Shown piece after piece: positions 11,993 to 23,507 of a DNA stretch of 64,000 bases. The notes beneath the pieces are model-generated. The model had not been told where the DNA came from, did no database searches, and saw only the letters and a program-made list of their open reading frames with translations. The stretch covers positions 248,694 to 312,693 of the forward strand of contig ML976659.1 of the NCBI GenBank assembly GCA_010015655.1. The letters are read 5' to 3'. The DNA comes from Bimuria novae-zelandiae CBS 107.79 (taxonomy: Eukaryota > Ascomycota > Dothideomycetes > Pleosporales > Didymosphaeriaceae). Numbering within the stretch: position 1 is the stretch's first letter; every line of letters starts with the position of its first letter. The translations under genes and the position numbers were made by a program.

Positions 11993-14900
11993 ATGAACGG
12001 CGGCTTCACAGGCACCGTGCCTCCGCCGGGAAGCATGTATGTGCGCGCAGTAAGTTGCCCCTCGCGGCTGCCCTTCGGCGTGGTACTGAGTCGCAGCAGC
12101 TCTACGACTACGACGCCGACGACCGCACGAGCTTGAGCTTCCGGCAGGGCGACATCATCCAGGTGATCACGCAGCTGGAGAGCGGCTGGTGGGACGGCGT
12201 GATCAACGGTGTTCGCGGCTGGTTCCCGAGTAACTACTGCGCGGTGGTTACCCGCGCGCCCGACGACATCACCGACGATCCCAGCGGCCCCGACGTCGAC
12301 GACGAGCACGAAACGCAGTCGATCAGCGGCACCGACTACACCAGCTCCGACACGGAATCGACCAACGGCAACGACACCATCCTGCCCATCGAGCGCAATG
12401 GCGACGACCGCAACAAGGAGGAGGAGGCAGCCTTCTGGATCCCCCAGGCCACCTCGGACGGCCGCCTCTTCTACTTCAACACGCTCACGGGCGTCAGCAC
12501 CATGGAACTGCCTCTCGAGACCCCATCGGCCAACGAGAACGGCCCCCGCGACCGCGTCAATGTCTTCATTCCGGAGTCTTCGAGGCCACCTGCCGAACTG
12601 CTAGCTTCTGGCTACAATGTGGAGGACACGGACGACGAGAACTCGGCGTCGGACTTTGAGGGTCCGGGTATGATAGGCTCGCATAGCTCTTTGGTAAGCT
12701 CGCGCATGACGACGAGACTGCGCACACCCTGCTGACTGTGATTACTTAGCCTGGACGCAAGAGGTTATCGGACGGTGTGTCGCCTGCAACGTCCCTGGAC
12801 TCGATGAACCAAGCTTCATCCTTTGCGCGGTCCGCAGATGCAAATGGTACGAGCTTCTCACTCGCTAACATCCCCCCTCTTGGGACCACGGCCACCTCGT
12901 TTGCTAACAATCCTACGGGCGGACAACCCACGACCTCTCCCGCGACACGGCAATTCTACGATGATGGCAACCCCATACCCCTCACCTGGAACCGCATGGT
13001 CGAGGACATGCGCCGAGCCATTGAGCGCTATCGGCAGTCGATCAACAACAGCGACCGATCCGAGTTTGTGAAGAGGGCAGAGGAGATCTCTGATCATCTG
13101 CGGTTGATCCTTGCTGCTGGCTCTGGTACAACCGACAACCACTCCGGCAATCCTTCCATAATATCCACCAACAAGGCTCTCTACCCACATTTCCGTGAGA
13201 CCATGTCGCGATTCTCGAAGCTTGTCCTCTCGTCCCACATCGCGGCTGCCGACTTCCCTCCACCGGATTCATATTCAAAGTGCCTCAAAGAGGCCGACGG
13301 CGTGCTGAATGGTGTGTATGGTTTTGTCGAGGTTGCCCGGCAACAACGCGGGGAAGACATACCTCGTCTCGTGCCAGGCTTTGTGGTCGGTACTTTAGTA
13401 GGTGGCAACTGGCACAACAATGGCATCGATGTTCGAGATCCCTCGGCATCTACCTCGTTCATTGACCAAGAAGATTACGAGCCGATGGTCGAGCCTACCG
13501 TAAAGCTCGACTCGCGCGTTCTGGAGCGTCTAGAAGATTTGAAGCGATTGATCGTCTCCAGCATTCGAAGGCTAGACGAGCAGCTCGTCATTCGCGACAA
13601 GATCGTCACACCATACAGGCACCAAATGATAGGCGACAGTGTATGCAATGCCGCTGGAAAAGTTCTGGACGTCTGTCGTCCTTGGATATCCACGGTCGAA
13701 TCCATTAACCTTTCGTCGATCAGCTCCACGATGCAGGGGCAGCAGCTAGGCGATTTCAGCGTCCAGAAGCAGAAGGTGTACGATATGGTTTCAGAGTTGG
13801 TAATCAGTTGCCAGGGTGTCGCTGCTCCATTAGCCGATGAGTGGGCGGAGAGTCGTGGTGATTCTCTAGAGGAAAGGATCAACCGCTGTCGAGCTGTTTC
13901 GCGCGATCTCGAGACCAGCATCGTACAGCAATACGGCTTGCTACAACATTTGTCGGAGGCTGTACCTCTGGCTGATATGGCGGTGCGCAACGATGCACGA
14001 CGAAACACCGACACTGAAGTAGGGAATTCACATGCACGCAGAGCCTCAGGCGGCCCGAGACCACTTCTCAAAGACGTACTGCAGCAATCTCATACGTACA
14101 GCGAAGGTACCTCGCTCGAAGACAAGGTTGAACAGCCGATTCGCACTGCGAACAGTAGCACGAAGATCAAAGCCTTCTTCGGAGAAGTGCCCAACATTCC
14201 CCCGCAAACAGTTGAAGAGGTGCCTGAGTTTCTTAGGCTCGACCACGAGGGCGAGATCTCGTACGATCATAAGTCGAACCCACCTCAACTTCGTGGAGGT
14301 ACGCTTCAGGGCTTAGTAGAACAACTAACGCGACACGACCGACTGGACCCTGCGTTCAATAATACTTTCCTGCTTACATATCGATCATTTACAACTGCTT
14401 CGGAGCTGTTCGAGATGCTCGTCAAGCGGTGGAGTATTCAACCGCCGCCTGGGCTCTTGAAAGAGGACTTCCAGATCTGGGTGGATATGAAGCAAAAGCC
14501 GATTCGTTTCCGTGTGGTGAATATTTTGAAGAGTTGGTTCGACAATTACTGGATGGAGGGCAACGATGAAGAAGCAAGGATACTAATCCAAAGGGTATAC
14601 AATTTCGCTAAGGATCATGTGGCAACAACTAGTACGCCTGGTGCTGCTCCATTGATGACCTCGGTCGAGCAACGGTCTCGCGGTCCCGACATGCCCACCA
14701 AACGGATGGTTCTCACCCTTAATGCTCAAACACCACAACCTATTCTCCCGAAACACATGAAAAAGCTGAAATTCCTTGACATCGACCCTACAGAATTTGC
14801 ACGGCAATTGACCATCATCGAATCTCGACTTTATGGCAAGATCCGCCCTACGGAATGTTTGAACAAGACGTGGCAGAAAAAGCTGGCACCGGGAGAACCT

Positions 14901-15655
14901 GACCCGGCTTCGAACGTGAAGGCGCTGATTCTCCATTCCAACCAGCTCACAAACTGGGTTGCGCAAATGATTTTGACTCAACAAGATGTCAAGCGAAGAG
15001 TCATCGTCATCAAGCATTTCGTCAACGTGGCTGAGAAGTGCCGTCTGCTGAATAACTTCTCGACCTTGACGTCCATCATTTCGGCCCTTGGCACGGCGCC
15101 CATTGCTCGACTTAACAGGACGTGGCAAGCTGTGAATGCCCGATCGATGACCACTCTGGAGAATATGCGCAAGCTCATGGGTAGTACCAAAAACTTCACC
15201 GACTATCGTGAGACGCTGCACAAGGCGAACCCACCGTGTATTCCTTTCTTCGGTAGGGTCGTCTTTCGCCCCTAATTCGAACATCTCGCTAACAAGAGTC
15301 AGGCGTTTATCTCACCGACTTGACCTTCATTGAGGATGGTATTCCTTCTCTGATCAAGAAGACCAACCTCATCAACTTCGCTAAACGTGCGAAGACTGCT
15401 GAGGTGATTCGCGACATCCAGCAGTTTCAAAATGTGCCGTACCCGCTGCAGCCAGTCCCGGAGCTGCAAGACTACATATTGACCAACATGAACTCGGCGG
15501 GTGACGTGCATGAGATGTACGAGACGAGTCTGCAGGTCGAACCCAGAGAGCGCGAAGACGAGAAAATTGCAAGGTCAGTCATGGCTTGGTCCAAACAGCA
15601 GTTTTCAATGGATTGACAGCTTCATAGGCTTCTCTCTGAGTCTGGATTCTTGTGA
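11993..15655 (+). CDS. Cdc25-type Ras guanine nucleotide exchange factor with SH3 domain
   Basis: Five exons (11993-12049, 12100-12693, 12750-15252, 15303-15573, 15628-15655) give 1150 residues. The introns are 50, 56, 50 and 54 bp. The 19-residue first exon joins so that [17 protein letters not shown] opens an SH3 domain (about 17-70, with WWDG and GWFPSNY). Residues 129-159 form a WW-like module whose second Trp is replaced by Met. The RasGEF N-terminal (REM) domain starts near 734 ([12 protein letters not shown]) and the CDC25 catalytic domain covers about 887-1125, including [20 protein letters not shown]. The C-terminus [13 protein letters not shown] is typical. It loads GTP onto Ras at the membrane, upstream of cAMP and MAPK signalling. 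The 11993 start is preferred because upstream in-frame sequence shows no family resemblance. Confidence 0.92.
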
Positions 15656-16903
15656 TGATACCCCCGCAAACGCATTTGGCATTGGTGCTACGAATTCGAC
15701 TTGGCGTTTCCAGGGCATGGACGAAGTGTTTTTTGCTTTCATGAACAATACTACCCAAGGCGCGCATTATGAGGCATTTTTTAATACGAAAGCTTGGGTA
15801 TGAGCTACGACCGAGATATGAAGTACTGCAAAATGTTGGATTCATTTTCTTTAGCGCTCGGGATTTGGCTTGATCTTTGATATATGGAGACTCTGGGTCA
15901 AGGAATGCTCATTTCTACTGCTATGGCTAATAATTGACACGAGTTGCTGCTGCTACCTGCGTTTGCTCCGTCGTTGCTCTCATGGACGTCGAGGGTGCAC
16001 ACAGCAAAAGCTGGAGTGCGGGCCATTGGCGATGTGTGATTCGCTCGTTTGTGGGTGGCCGCGGATGGCGCCGTTAATGTCCGAGAGACAGGGGTAACAC
16101 AGCATCATTCACCATTCAAACAAATACAGCAAAGAACTGAGGCATTGCTAGACACCATTGTCAGTCTATCTAATAAGAGAGAGCGATGCTGGATATGCAC
16201 GATCTATTGACTCGAACCCCTTTATCATCGTTGCTAGTAGTGCGAGAGGAGAGCCGTGTCACGTCAACAGCACAACCAAGGGTCAAGGCATAACCTGTGC
16301 GGGTCTGAAAAGATGTCGTCAATGCCCTTCGTCGGCTCCAGCGCCCGGGGTTCGAAATAGGCCGGGGCTCCCTTGCTGCGACAGTACGATATTGCGACCT
16401 GGCCAAATGCGTAACCCCCAGCAGCATCACACGGCCGCTTTCCTAGTGGACGGTGAGGGAGGTCAGGTGCAGAAGGGAGGGCTGGTTACACAACATTCGC
16501 AGCCCGCTGGTCCAGCCCACAAAGTAGAATTGCTGCGTATCAAGGCTGCCGGCCCTCCGCTCTTCGTGCTTTTGACAGACCCGCACTAAACGGCACCAAC
16601 TCGAGCCTCCATCAGACCGTCCGCAACATTTTTTGCTCAGCGCAGGTCCGGCGCCAGCAATCGCTAGGTGCTGCCAGGGCCGAGCTTTCTACTGGCTCAA
16701 AGGCAGGGCTCTCCTTCTGGGCAGGTTCAACCAAGTACCACGCCGGAGGGCGGTCCTGAACAGCCCTCCCCTCTTAACCACCTCCTCCGCCACGCTGGTA
16801 CCTTGAGTCGCATCGCTCCTTGTTGGCCTTTGCCCTTCTGTCGCTCTTTAGACATTACGTCGACGTTTTTGCTTTCTACACGCTCGCTACTACCATTTTC
16901 ATA
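15656..16903. other. Intergenic between RasGEF and GH16
   Basis: This holds the 3' flank of the RasGEF gene and the promoter and leader of the GH16 gene, C/T-rich from about 16740 on. Small open frames are present but none resembles a known protein. A GGTTCGAAA match near 16350 is not flanked by a tRNA cloverleaf. Confidence 0.5.
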
Positions 16904-18327
16904 ATGTTTAAGCTACGCGAGGCCGTTGGCGCGCTTCCATGGCTGATCCTGGCCATGTCTCGCTTCGGTACGTATTCGGAACGATCTACCCCCCAAGGTC
17001 AAACACGTCGTCGTCGTCGCCGCTTGCCATGTGTCGCCCCGGGATATACGATTCAGAAAAAGAAGCTACAGAGTCACATGCTTGACGTCAGCCTGGTATT
17101 GATCTTCTGTCTCCAGCCGCTGCACAGTTCATTCTAGGGTAACGGATAGGTGGTTGCGCCATGATCTGCAAGCGACAAATCCTTCGAGATGCAAGTGCTG
17201 ACGCGCTTCTCCAGCCAATGCAGACTGCGAGTGCGGCTATTCCCTGAACAGCACTACCGGCGCGACATACCAAGTCTTTACCGATTTAATGGAGAACGAC
17301 TTCTTGCACACGAGCGGTGACAATGCCACAGAATTCGGCTGGCAACCACAAGAGTACAACGTTTCGGCCAAAGACGCGCGAGGGCCCTACGGCAAGGAAT
17401 TTGACGTTGCGAACGTGGAGCTGAACCCGTTGAAGGACTCCAGCGCGTGGTCCGGTGATTCAGAGAATGGTGGAGATGCAGGGTTGAAGCTCTGGGTGCG
17501 TGGAGACCATTCGCATGGTTTCGTGGGGAGTGCAGAGGTGGCTACTGTGCGCGACGACGCGTTCTACGGCAGCTTTCGCGTCGGAATGAAACTTTCGGCG
17601 CAAAATGGGACTTGTGGTGCTTTCTTCTGGGTACGAAGCGGCTTTTCACCTAAAGCATGAACGGTGTCGCTGACCGCTACAGTTCTACAACAACTCGCAA
17701 GAAATCGACATGGAATTCCTCTCGAAGCAGTTCAACGAATCCCAAGGGGCCGTACAACTAGTACTCCAATCTCCCGAATCCGTTAGAAACGGCTACGATG
17801 CGTCTGGCACTGCGGGATATTCAATTCAGCATCTCCCATTTCGACCAGACGAGCAATTCCACGAGTACCGCTTCGACTGGACATCAGACAGCGTCGTCTT
17901 CTACGTTGACGGCGAGGTCAAGCATACCATGACCGATGCCATTCCCAGCTCGAGCGGACGCTTGTTCCTGAACCACTGGTCGAACGGCGATCCGAAATGG
18001 TCGGCCGGGCCGCCAGGAGAAGACACGGCGATGACAGTGTTGTACGCCAAGGCCTACTTCAACTCGACCGACGATGCGCGGAAGAAAAACTACAGCGAGC
18101 GATGTCCGACATTCGACCCCGCCAAAGTATGCGCAATTCCTGAGCAGACCGTCGCGCCGAACGGCAACAACGCGAAAACGTATTTCTTCTCCCAAGACGG
18201 CGGCGCGAAAACACCGGGACAGGAAATCTACCATACGACGAATGGCAACGGCGCTGGACGGCTGCTCCGCGTTCAGACGATATATATATGGATACTCGTC
18301 AGTTTCTTGAGCTGGGCATTGTTATAG
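16904..18327 (+). CDS. Secreted GH16-family glucanase-like protein with C-terminal hydrophobic tail
   Basis: Three exons (16904-16967, 17215-17630, 17683-18327) give 374 residues. The first exon encodes a signal peptide (MFKLREAVGALPWLILAMSRFA) and ends in a 247-bp intron with a CTGAC branch site close to its acceptor. The GH16 active-site motif lies at the start of exon 3: E167-I-D169-M-E171, matching ExDxE with nucleophile, helper Asp and acid/base Glu all present. Flanking features such as FHEYRFDWTSDSVVFYVDGE and the LNHWSNGDPKWSAGPP strand are typical of GH16 lichenase/laminarinase-like enzymes. The last 20 or so residues are hydrophobic after a polar NGNGAGR stretch, suggesting a GPI anchor or membrane tail. 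A beta-glucan substrate is likely; the exact linkage cannot be told. Confidence 0.88.
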
Positions 18328-20317
18328 CTGGTCTGCTGAACGCTGACGACGCTGCGCCTAGACGAAACTGCACGCGCGACAACACTGTTCCACTTCCCAT
18401 TGACGATCTACACTACCCGGTCCAAACACTGAGTACTTCGAATTAATTTTTCCAACGGCCGATAGTAATACATCACGAAGCGATAACAGCGTTCTTAATG
18501 GACTTTCCAACGGTTTCTTTTCCCAGCGCATCGAGGCGGTCTCATGCGTTCTGCTCTGAAAGACGTTGCTTTTTTCCTGCCAAATTGTCCCTTTACCTAC
18601 TTCTACACCTGCCTGGTGTTTTCCGCGCTTCGCCTTCACTTCTTGTACATGCCCCTGTTCCACGTACCGGCTTCCGCTCCGAAAGCCCATTTTCTCCTTC
18701 TCCGCTATTCTGTCCGACAGGTTTGTTTCTTCACGTGCGTGTTCTTAGGGTCGGGATATCGATACCACTACGGGGGGCTTCTGGGATAGATCGCCCCTTC
18801 CAGGGTTACAAGGCGGGAAGTAGTCGAAGTGTTACTGGAGTAAATCTAGTTTGTATGGTTCTCATTGACAATGGTTTGCGCATGTGTATGGGTCTGCAGC
18901 GGCGGACGGTGTTTCCCGGAATACGGCCGGGCGTCCACAGCGCTATTGAACGCCGACGGCTGCCGCTTGGACGGCGATGACGATGATGGGCGAACGTGCG
19001 TGGGCCCGCGGAGACAATAGTCGCGAGGCTAGTGGATGGTCTGGAGATGATGCTAAATTGGGAAATTGCGGCCCACGTGGCTATGGGTTCTGAGCAGAGG
19101 CCATTATAAACCGGTAGAGGGGAGATGGGGGGTACAGTGGCGTCATTTTGAGTGAATTCGTGTTCAGAGTAGTGGTTTGCGGTGCTTCTTCCTCTTTCTT
19201 GCTTGCAAACTGGAAGAGCGTGTAATGTCTTCGATTTTAGCACACGCATCTTAAAGCGCAAGTGTGTGCGTAGAAGCGCCCGCCTGGCTGCGAGCTTTTC
19301 CGCTGGAAGGCTTTCTCGACAGATGTTTAGCGGCTAGCATGCGGACCACAAATGGGCACGCAGGAAGACTTCGACCCTGTTATGCTGTGGTTAAGAGAGC
19401 GTGTAGTGCGAATGCTAACTTGGATAGTAACGAAGAAGATGTATGAGGTGTACTCAGATGCATAGGCAGACAGTAGCGAAGTGGGCGTGGATACAGACAC
19501 GGGCCGGATAGAGCATGTAGAGCGAGGGGCGAAGTCAGGCGAAATCGGTCTTTAGTTGACACGCGACAGTAAGAGATATCTCATCAAAATGTCTAGTAAG
19601 CTAGCAAGTATCGCAACGTACGAGCAGGATGGAGATGTCACCATGAGTCGTATCTCTCCACAACGCACACTACCGTAAACCAACTTCAAACGTTCATCTG
19701 CAACGACGTACATAATCATCACAGGTAGGTCCTATAGAATTTTAGATCATACCTTCCACGAAGAAGCCACACAAGGAAAGCTATCATAGTGGAGGAGCAT
19801 TCCTTCTATCCACCTTGCCGGTCACTTCCTACATTCCACGCTGCTACCTTCCGCCGAGGTCAACAACTCCTTCTCACGCAGAACAACATCACGCCATGTC
19901 CACGGATCAAGTCCATTGGTTTGTCCATGTTTTTTCTTTTCCACATGTACAGCTTTCTTTGATTGTCTCACGTACACCACTACACTCTTTTACCCAGCAC
20001 TTTTACGTCGGCTTCCACAGCAGCTTCGATACGGAGTACACTGTAGTAAATCGTAAACGCAGATACCCGAGTACGATACATGCCTTTCAGACGGTCGATG
20101 ACCTGGTGAAGGGGCTACGAGGGACAGTGCTGCATCGCCATTCAACATCGGACTGCGAGTCCTGTCTAGCGCTTTGCACCGAACCGCGAATACGCACAAC
20201 CGCTGAATAGCTTCTTTTGGAATTGTAACAAGAATCGATTGGCGTGAACTGGTCAGTGTCGGGGACGAAGTCAATCTTACACGCTCGAAGCTCCCAGTTG
20301 ACTGTCATCCCTTCACT
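18328..20317. other. Intergenic, no gene recognised
   Basis: About 2 kb. A 160-codon frame (about 18498-18980, +) and a 131-codon frame (about 19815-20210, +) exist, but neither resembles a protein family and both overlap antisense frames. The last few hundred bases should hold the promoter of the Pro/Ala-rich secreted protein. Confidence 0.45.
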
Positions 20318-21135
20318 ATGCGGACTGCAGCGATCGTACTACTTCTTCTCTCATCTGGTATCCTGGGCAATGCCTTCGGGTTAGGCGAACTGTCATGCCT
20401 CGTATCTACTTCCGCGACAGCGAGCTACGCATCTCCAGGCTCGGTACTGCGCTCGAATGTTCCAGCGGTAACCGAAATCGTGGATGGTTCGCTGGTAGAA
20501 CCGCTCGAGTGAGTTAGACGCAATATGGTATTTGGTTGAGGGCATTGCTGACAATGCTATGCAGTCTTCGTCAAGCACCAGCTGTTGCTCCGGTTGCACC
20601 GTTGCCTGCCGCGGCAGCAATCCCAGTAACTTCTGATGCCAACCCCAATGTCGCCGTTGCGCCGGCCATTCCCATTGCCCCTACAGCTCCCACCGCCGAC
20701 CCCAATACTGCCATCGCGCCTGCTGTCCCCGTTGCTCCCGGAGTGGCTCCAGCGAATCCCGCGGCAATTCCTCCCGTCGTTGCGCCAGCCGCTCCAGCAG
20801 GAATACTGCCCACACCTCCCACTTCCCTACTTCTAACGCGACCACCTAACGAGCTGGCGCCGACATACATCCTTTCGGCCTTTGTCACCGTGCAATGGCT
20901 CGAGACGCGGATTGGAACTAAACAAACTTGGCTTCCTCACACGGTCACCATCCACCAAGAAGCACTGTCTGACGCTGCTGTCCCGCCGGGAAGAGGTGAA
21001 ATTGGTATGGGTACTCTTACGGGCCATCCTGGTGCTACGAAGACGATAATCAAGGGAGCCGCGGAGACTAAAGGACCAGAGTGGAAGGTGGGTGTTATGG
21101 CAGCTATGGGTGTCGGTATTGCTGGTCTTGTCTGA
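20318..21135 (+). CDS. Secreted Pro/Ala-rich protein with GPI-like C-terminus
   Basis: Two exons (20318-20508, 20565-21135) give 253 residues. The 56-bp intron has a GTGAGT donor, a GCTGAC branch site and a CAG acceptor. The N-terminus is a clear signal peptide with the core IVLLLLSSGILGNAFG. Residues about 66-155 are a Pro/Ala/Val low-complexity segment built on irregular APxxPxAP units, probably an extended cell-wall spacer. A folded-looking region follows (YILSAFVTVQWLETRIG, then a GEIGMGTLTGHPG stretch). The protein ends in a short hydrophobic tail (GVMAAMGVGIAGLV), compatible with GPI attachment. I recognise it as resembling uncharacterised surface proteins of filamentous fungi and assign no function. 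Confidence 0.72.
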
Positions 21136-21669
21136 AGAGAGTGGGCAAGCGAGCGCCGAGCAGAGATCGAGAGAAAAGAAGAGATGGGATAAGGATGCGC
21201 ATGAGAATACCTGCTAGGTATGTTTCGGATGGCAGCGATATGGAGAACGTGCTTTGCATTATACCCCTGCTTGATTAGAGAACATCCACGAGGCGACGAT
21301 GTTGGGACGACGAGATGGAGTAGCCGATTATGGGATTTTATCGGTGCAGCTCACGCGATAGCTTTCGTACTGTTGATATGAGCGATAAAAATATTCACAC
21401 TCGTGCTGAATGGCCATCAGACCTGCACACTCAGTGCTTCCAATAGTCCAAATCATCGAGCGAGCGCGCTTGCCTGGGAGTCTCGGCCTCTCGCTCGCTC
21501 AATGTCACCATGTTCTAGTTTCATATTCAACTAAAGTAGGTGTTCGAAGGCCATGGCAGATTGCATTGCATCGCTCTATGTACCCTCTAAAGAACCACCG
21601 CCCATACCCATTTTTGAGCAATAGACGCCATGGCCATGCAGATCATATCGCGTGTCCAAATCGTGGCAT
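21136..21669. other. Intergenic between convergent genes
   Basis: The Pro/Ala-rich protein gene and the eL22 gene converge here. The 0.5-kb stretch is presumably two 3' untranslated regions. No other feature is seen. Confidence 0.5.
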
Positions 21670-22192
21670 CTAGTCCTCGTCCTCCTCGGCCTCGTCGTCG
21701 TGGACATTGAAGAAGCGGAGCTCGTACACGCCCTTGGAAGTGGAAACGACGCGGAGCCAGTCACGGAGCTGCTGCTTCTTGAGGAACTTCTTTGTGCTAC
21801 GCTTTATCAGCCATGTCCTTCCCACACGAACAACTCAAACGAGGATATCCTTACAGGTACTTCAAGTAGCGGCCAGAGAACTCCTGGTGCGCAATGACCT
21901 CGATCTTTCCCTCGCCCTGCTGGGAGATCTGGATGGTCTCGCCGAGGTTACCGGTGCGGCCCTCGACCTTGATGCGGTCGTGCAGGAACTTCTCAAAGGC
22001 CTGGATGTCGAAGATCTTGTCGTTGACGGGCTGCGAGCAGTTGATGATGAACTTCTTGGTGACCTTCTGGCCCTTCTTGGCCGCGGCTCCGCCGGTTGCG
22101 CGCTTCTACATTGGGGGTACTCTTAGCCTACTGTTCTGTGCCTCCCCTTAGGGAGGCAGACAGCAAAGCGGTGTACGTACTGTGGCTGGCAT
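21670..22192 (-). CDS. RPL22: 60S ribosomal protein eL22
   Basis: Three exons (22192-22181, 22105-21855, 21796-21670) encode 129 residues. The first exon holds only four codons (MPAT), which is common for fungal ribosomal protein genes. Introns are 75 and 58 bp. The product shows the eL22 pattern: [17 protein letters not shown], a [19 protein letters not shown] core, then [20 protein letters not shown] and VYELRFFNV, with the usual acidic C-terminus (DDEAEEDED). It is a structural protein of the large ribosomal subunit that contacts 25S rRNA near the exit tunnel. Confidence 0.96.
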
Positions 22193-22624
22193 TGTGAATG
22201 TAGGAGGGAGGGGAGAGACGCAAAGAAGTGGTTATCCTGCGCTAGGTGTGTGGTTGGGGTGGAGGGGAGAGAAAGTTCGTGGTCGCTTAGGTTTTTCGCG
22301 CGTTGTGGGTGCTGACTAAGCGCCAAGATTTTACGCGTTCTGACTGGGCCGTGATACCAAGCAAGGACATTTGAACCTCGAATTTAGACTGGATGTAGAG
22401 ATCAAAATTCTTTGTGACTAATAAGAGAAGCGCACAGATTGTATATTACAGAAGTCTTGTTAGAGATCCGTGAATCGGCCTTCAACTACATTTGCATTAC
22501 TTAGGTACCATTCCTATGGTACATACGGAAGCACCTTTTATCCATAATCTAATATACGCCCCATGATGCGAACCCAAAAAAAAGATCCTACGAGGGACTT
22601 GTTTTTGAAAAACGAACCAGAACT
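22193..22624. other. eL22 upstream region
   Basis: The leader and promoter of eL22 lie to the right of 22192. The 3' flank of the cupredoxin gene lies just left of 22625. No further feature is apparent. Confidence 0.5.
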
Positions 22625-23384
22625 CTACAGCATCAAAGCAGCAAACAGGCCAACTAGCCCGACGAGACCATTGGCAGCGAGAGAAGAACCAGCACCGCCA
22701 GTGGACTCTTCCGGCGAGCTACCGCTGGGCGAAGGTGAGCCGCTCGGGGTGCTAGGTGCGCCAGGAGTTGTGACCTGTCCTCCAGTAGGACCGCCAGACG
22801 GTGCAGTCGCATTACCCGTCACAAGCGCAGCCTTCATCCTGAAAGCATTGAGGGTGTTGTGCGAGTATTGCGGGGGGTTGATGACGGCGACCATACCCGC
22901 AACGCAGTGAGGTTTTGGGTTGTTCTGGGGGCAGTAGAGCCAGATAGGCTTCTGGTCGTCTTCGATCGTGACAGTAAAGGTCTTATTCTGTTCACCATAG
23001 TCAGTGTGCGTTGTTCTGCTAATGTAGGCATTGTGAGCTTACGGCACGCCCAGCTGCACTGGGGATGAAGCCTGAGAAGATACCCTTTCCGTCTGCGCTG
23101 GGATTGCAAGGGTTGTTGAAGTCGGCTTCGACGACGGCATGGTTCTTGGGGAAGAACTCGAATACGATCTCGTCGCCCTTCTTCGCGTGAATGGTGTCGG
23201 GAGTGAAGACAAGACCGTCCTTTCCGACTGATACAGTCTGCTTGGATGGACCGGCACTTCCAGTACCCGTGGGATATACTGCAGAGGTCGCAGTTCCGTT
23301 CGCGACGGGATACGCGGCGGGATAGCTGGCAAACGCCAGAGGGAGAGCGCTGAAAACGACAGCAACGAAAGAAGTGGAAACCAT
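22625..23384 (-). CDS. GPI-anchored cupredoxin-fold extracellular protein
   Basis: Two exons (23384-23043, 22987-22625) give 234 residues across a 55-bp intron. A signal peptide (MVSTSFVAVVFSALPLAFA) comes first, then a cupredoxin fold: TVSVGKDGLVFTPDTIHAKKGDEIVFEF shortened here to its pattern V-G-x-x-G-L-x-F-x-P. A candidate copper His follows in FFPKNHAVVEADF. The ligand loop PIWLYCPQNNPKPHCVAGM keeps Cys, His and Met. A Ser/Thr/Pro/Gly-rich spacer and hydrophobic tail (LVGLVGLFAALML) indicate a GPI anchor. Such plastocyanin-like 'extracellular serine-rich' proteins are common in filamentous fungi; function in copper binding or at the cell wall is inferred. Confidence 0.87.
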
Positions 23385-23500
23385 CTTAAACGAAAGTGTT
23401 AAGGGAGATTACAGAAGGAAACGGGAAATATGAAGAGATCAAAGTGGTTGTTCGAAGTTGGGTATGATTTGGCTGCCTCGTTGCAATGGCAGTTGAAATC

Positions 23501-23507
23501 TTATATA
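23501..23507 (-). promoter_or_regulatory. TATA-like box of the cupredoxin gene
   Basis: TATATAA reads on the minus strand about 120 bp upstream of the cupredoxin ATG at 23384. Position and sequence fit a core promoter element; function is inferred. Confidence 0.4.

Noticed and set aside
11641..12309. 222-codon minus-strand frame across the RasGEF start
   Set aside because: It is the antisense shadow of the RasGEF 5' exons, whose SH3 domain is unmistakable.
18498..18980. 160-codon plus-strand frame
   Set aside because: No motif and no family resemblance; overlapped by frames on the other strand.
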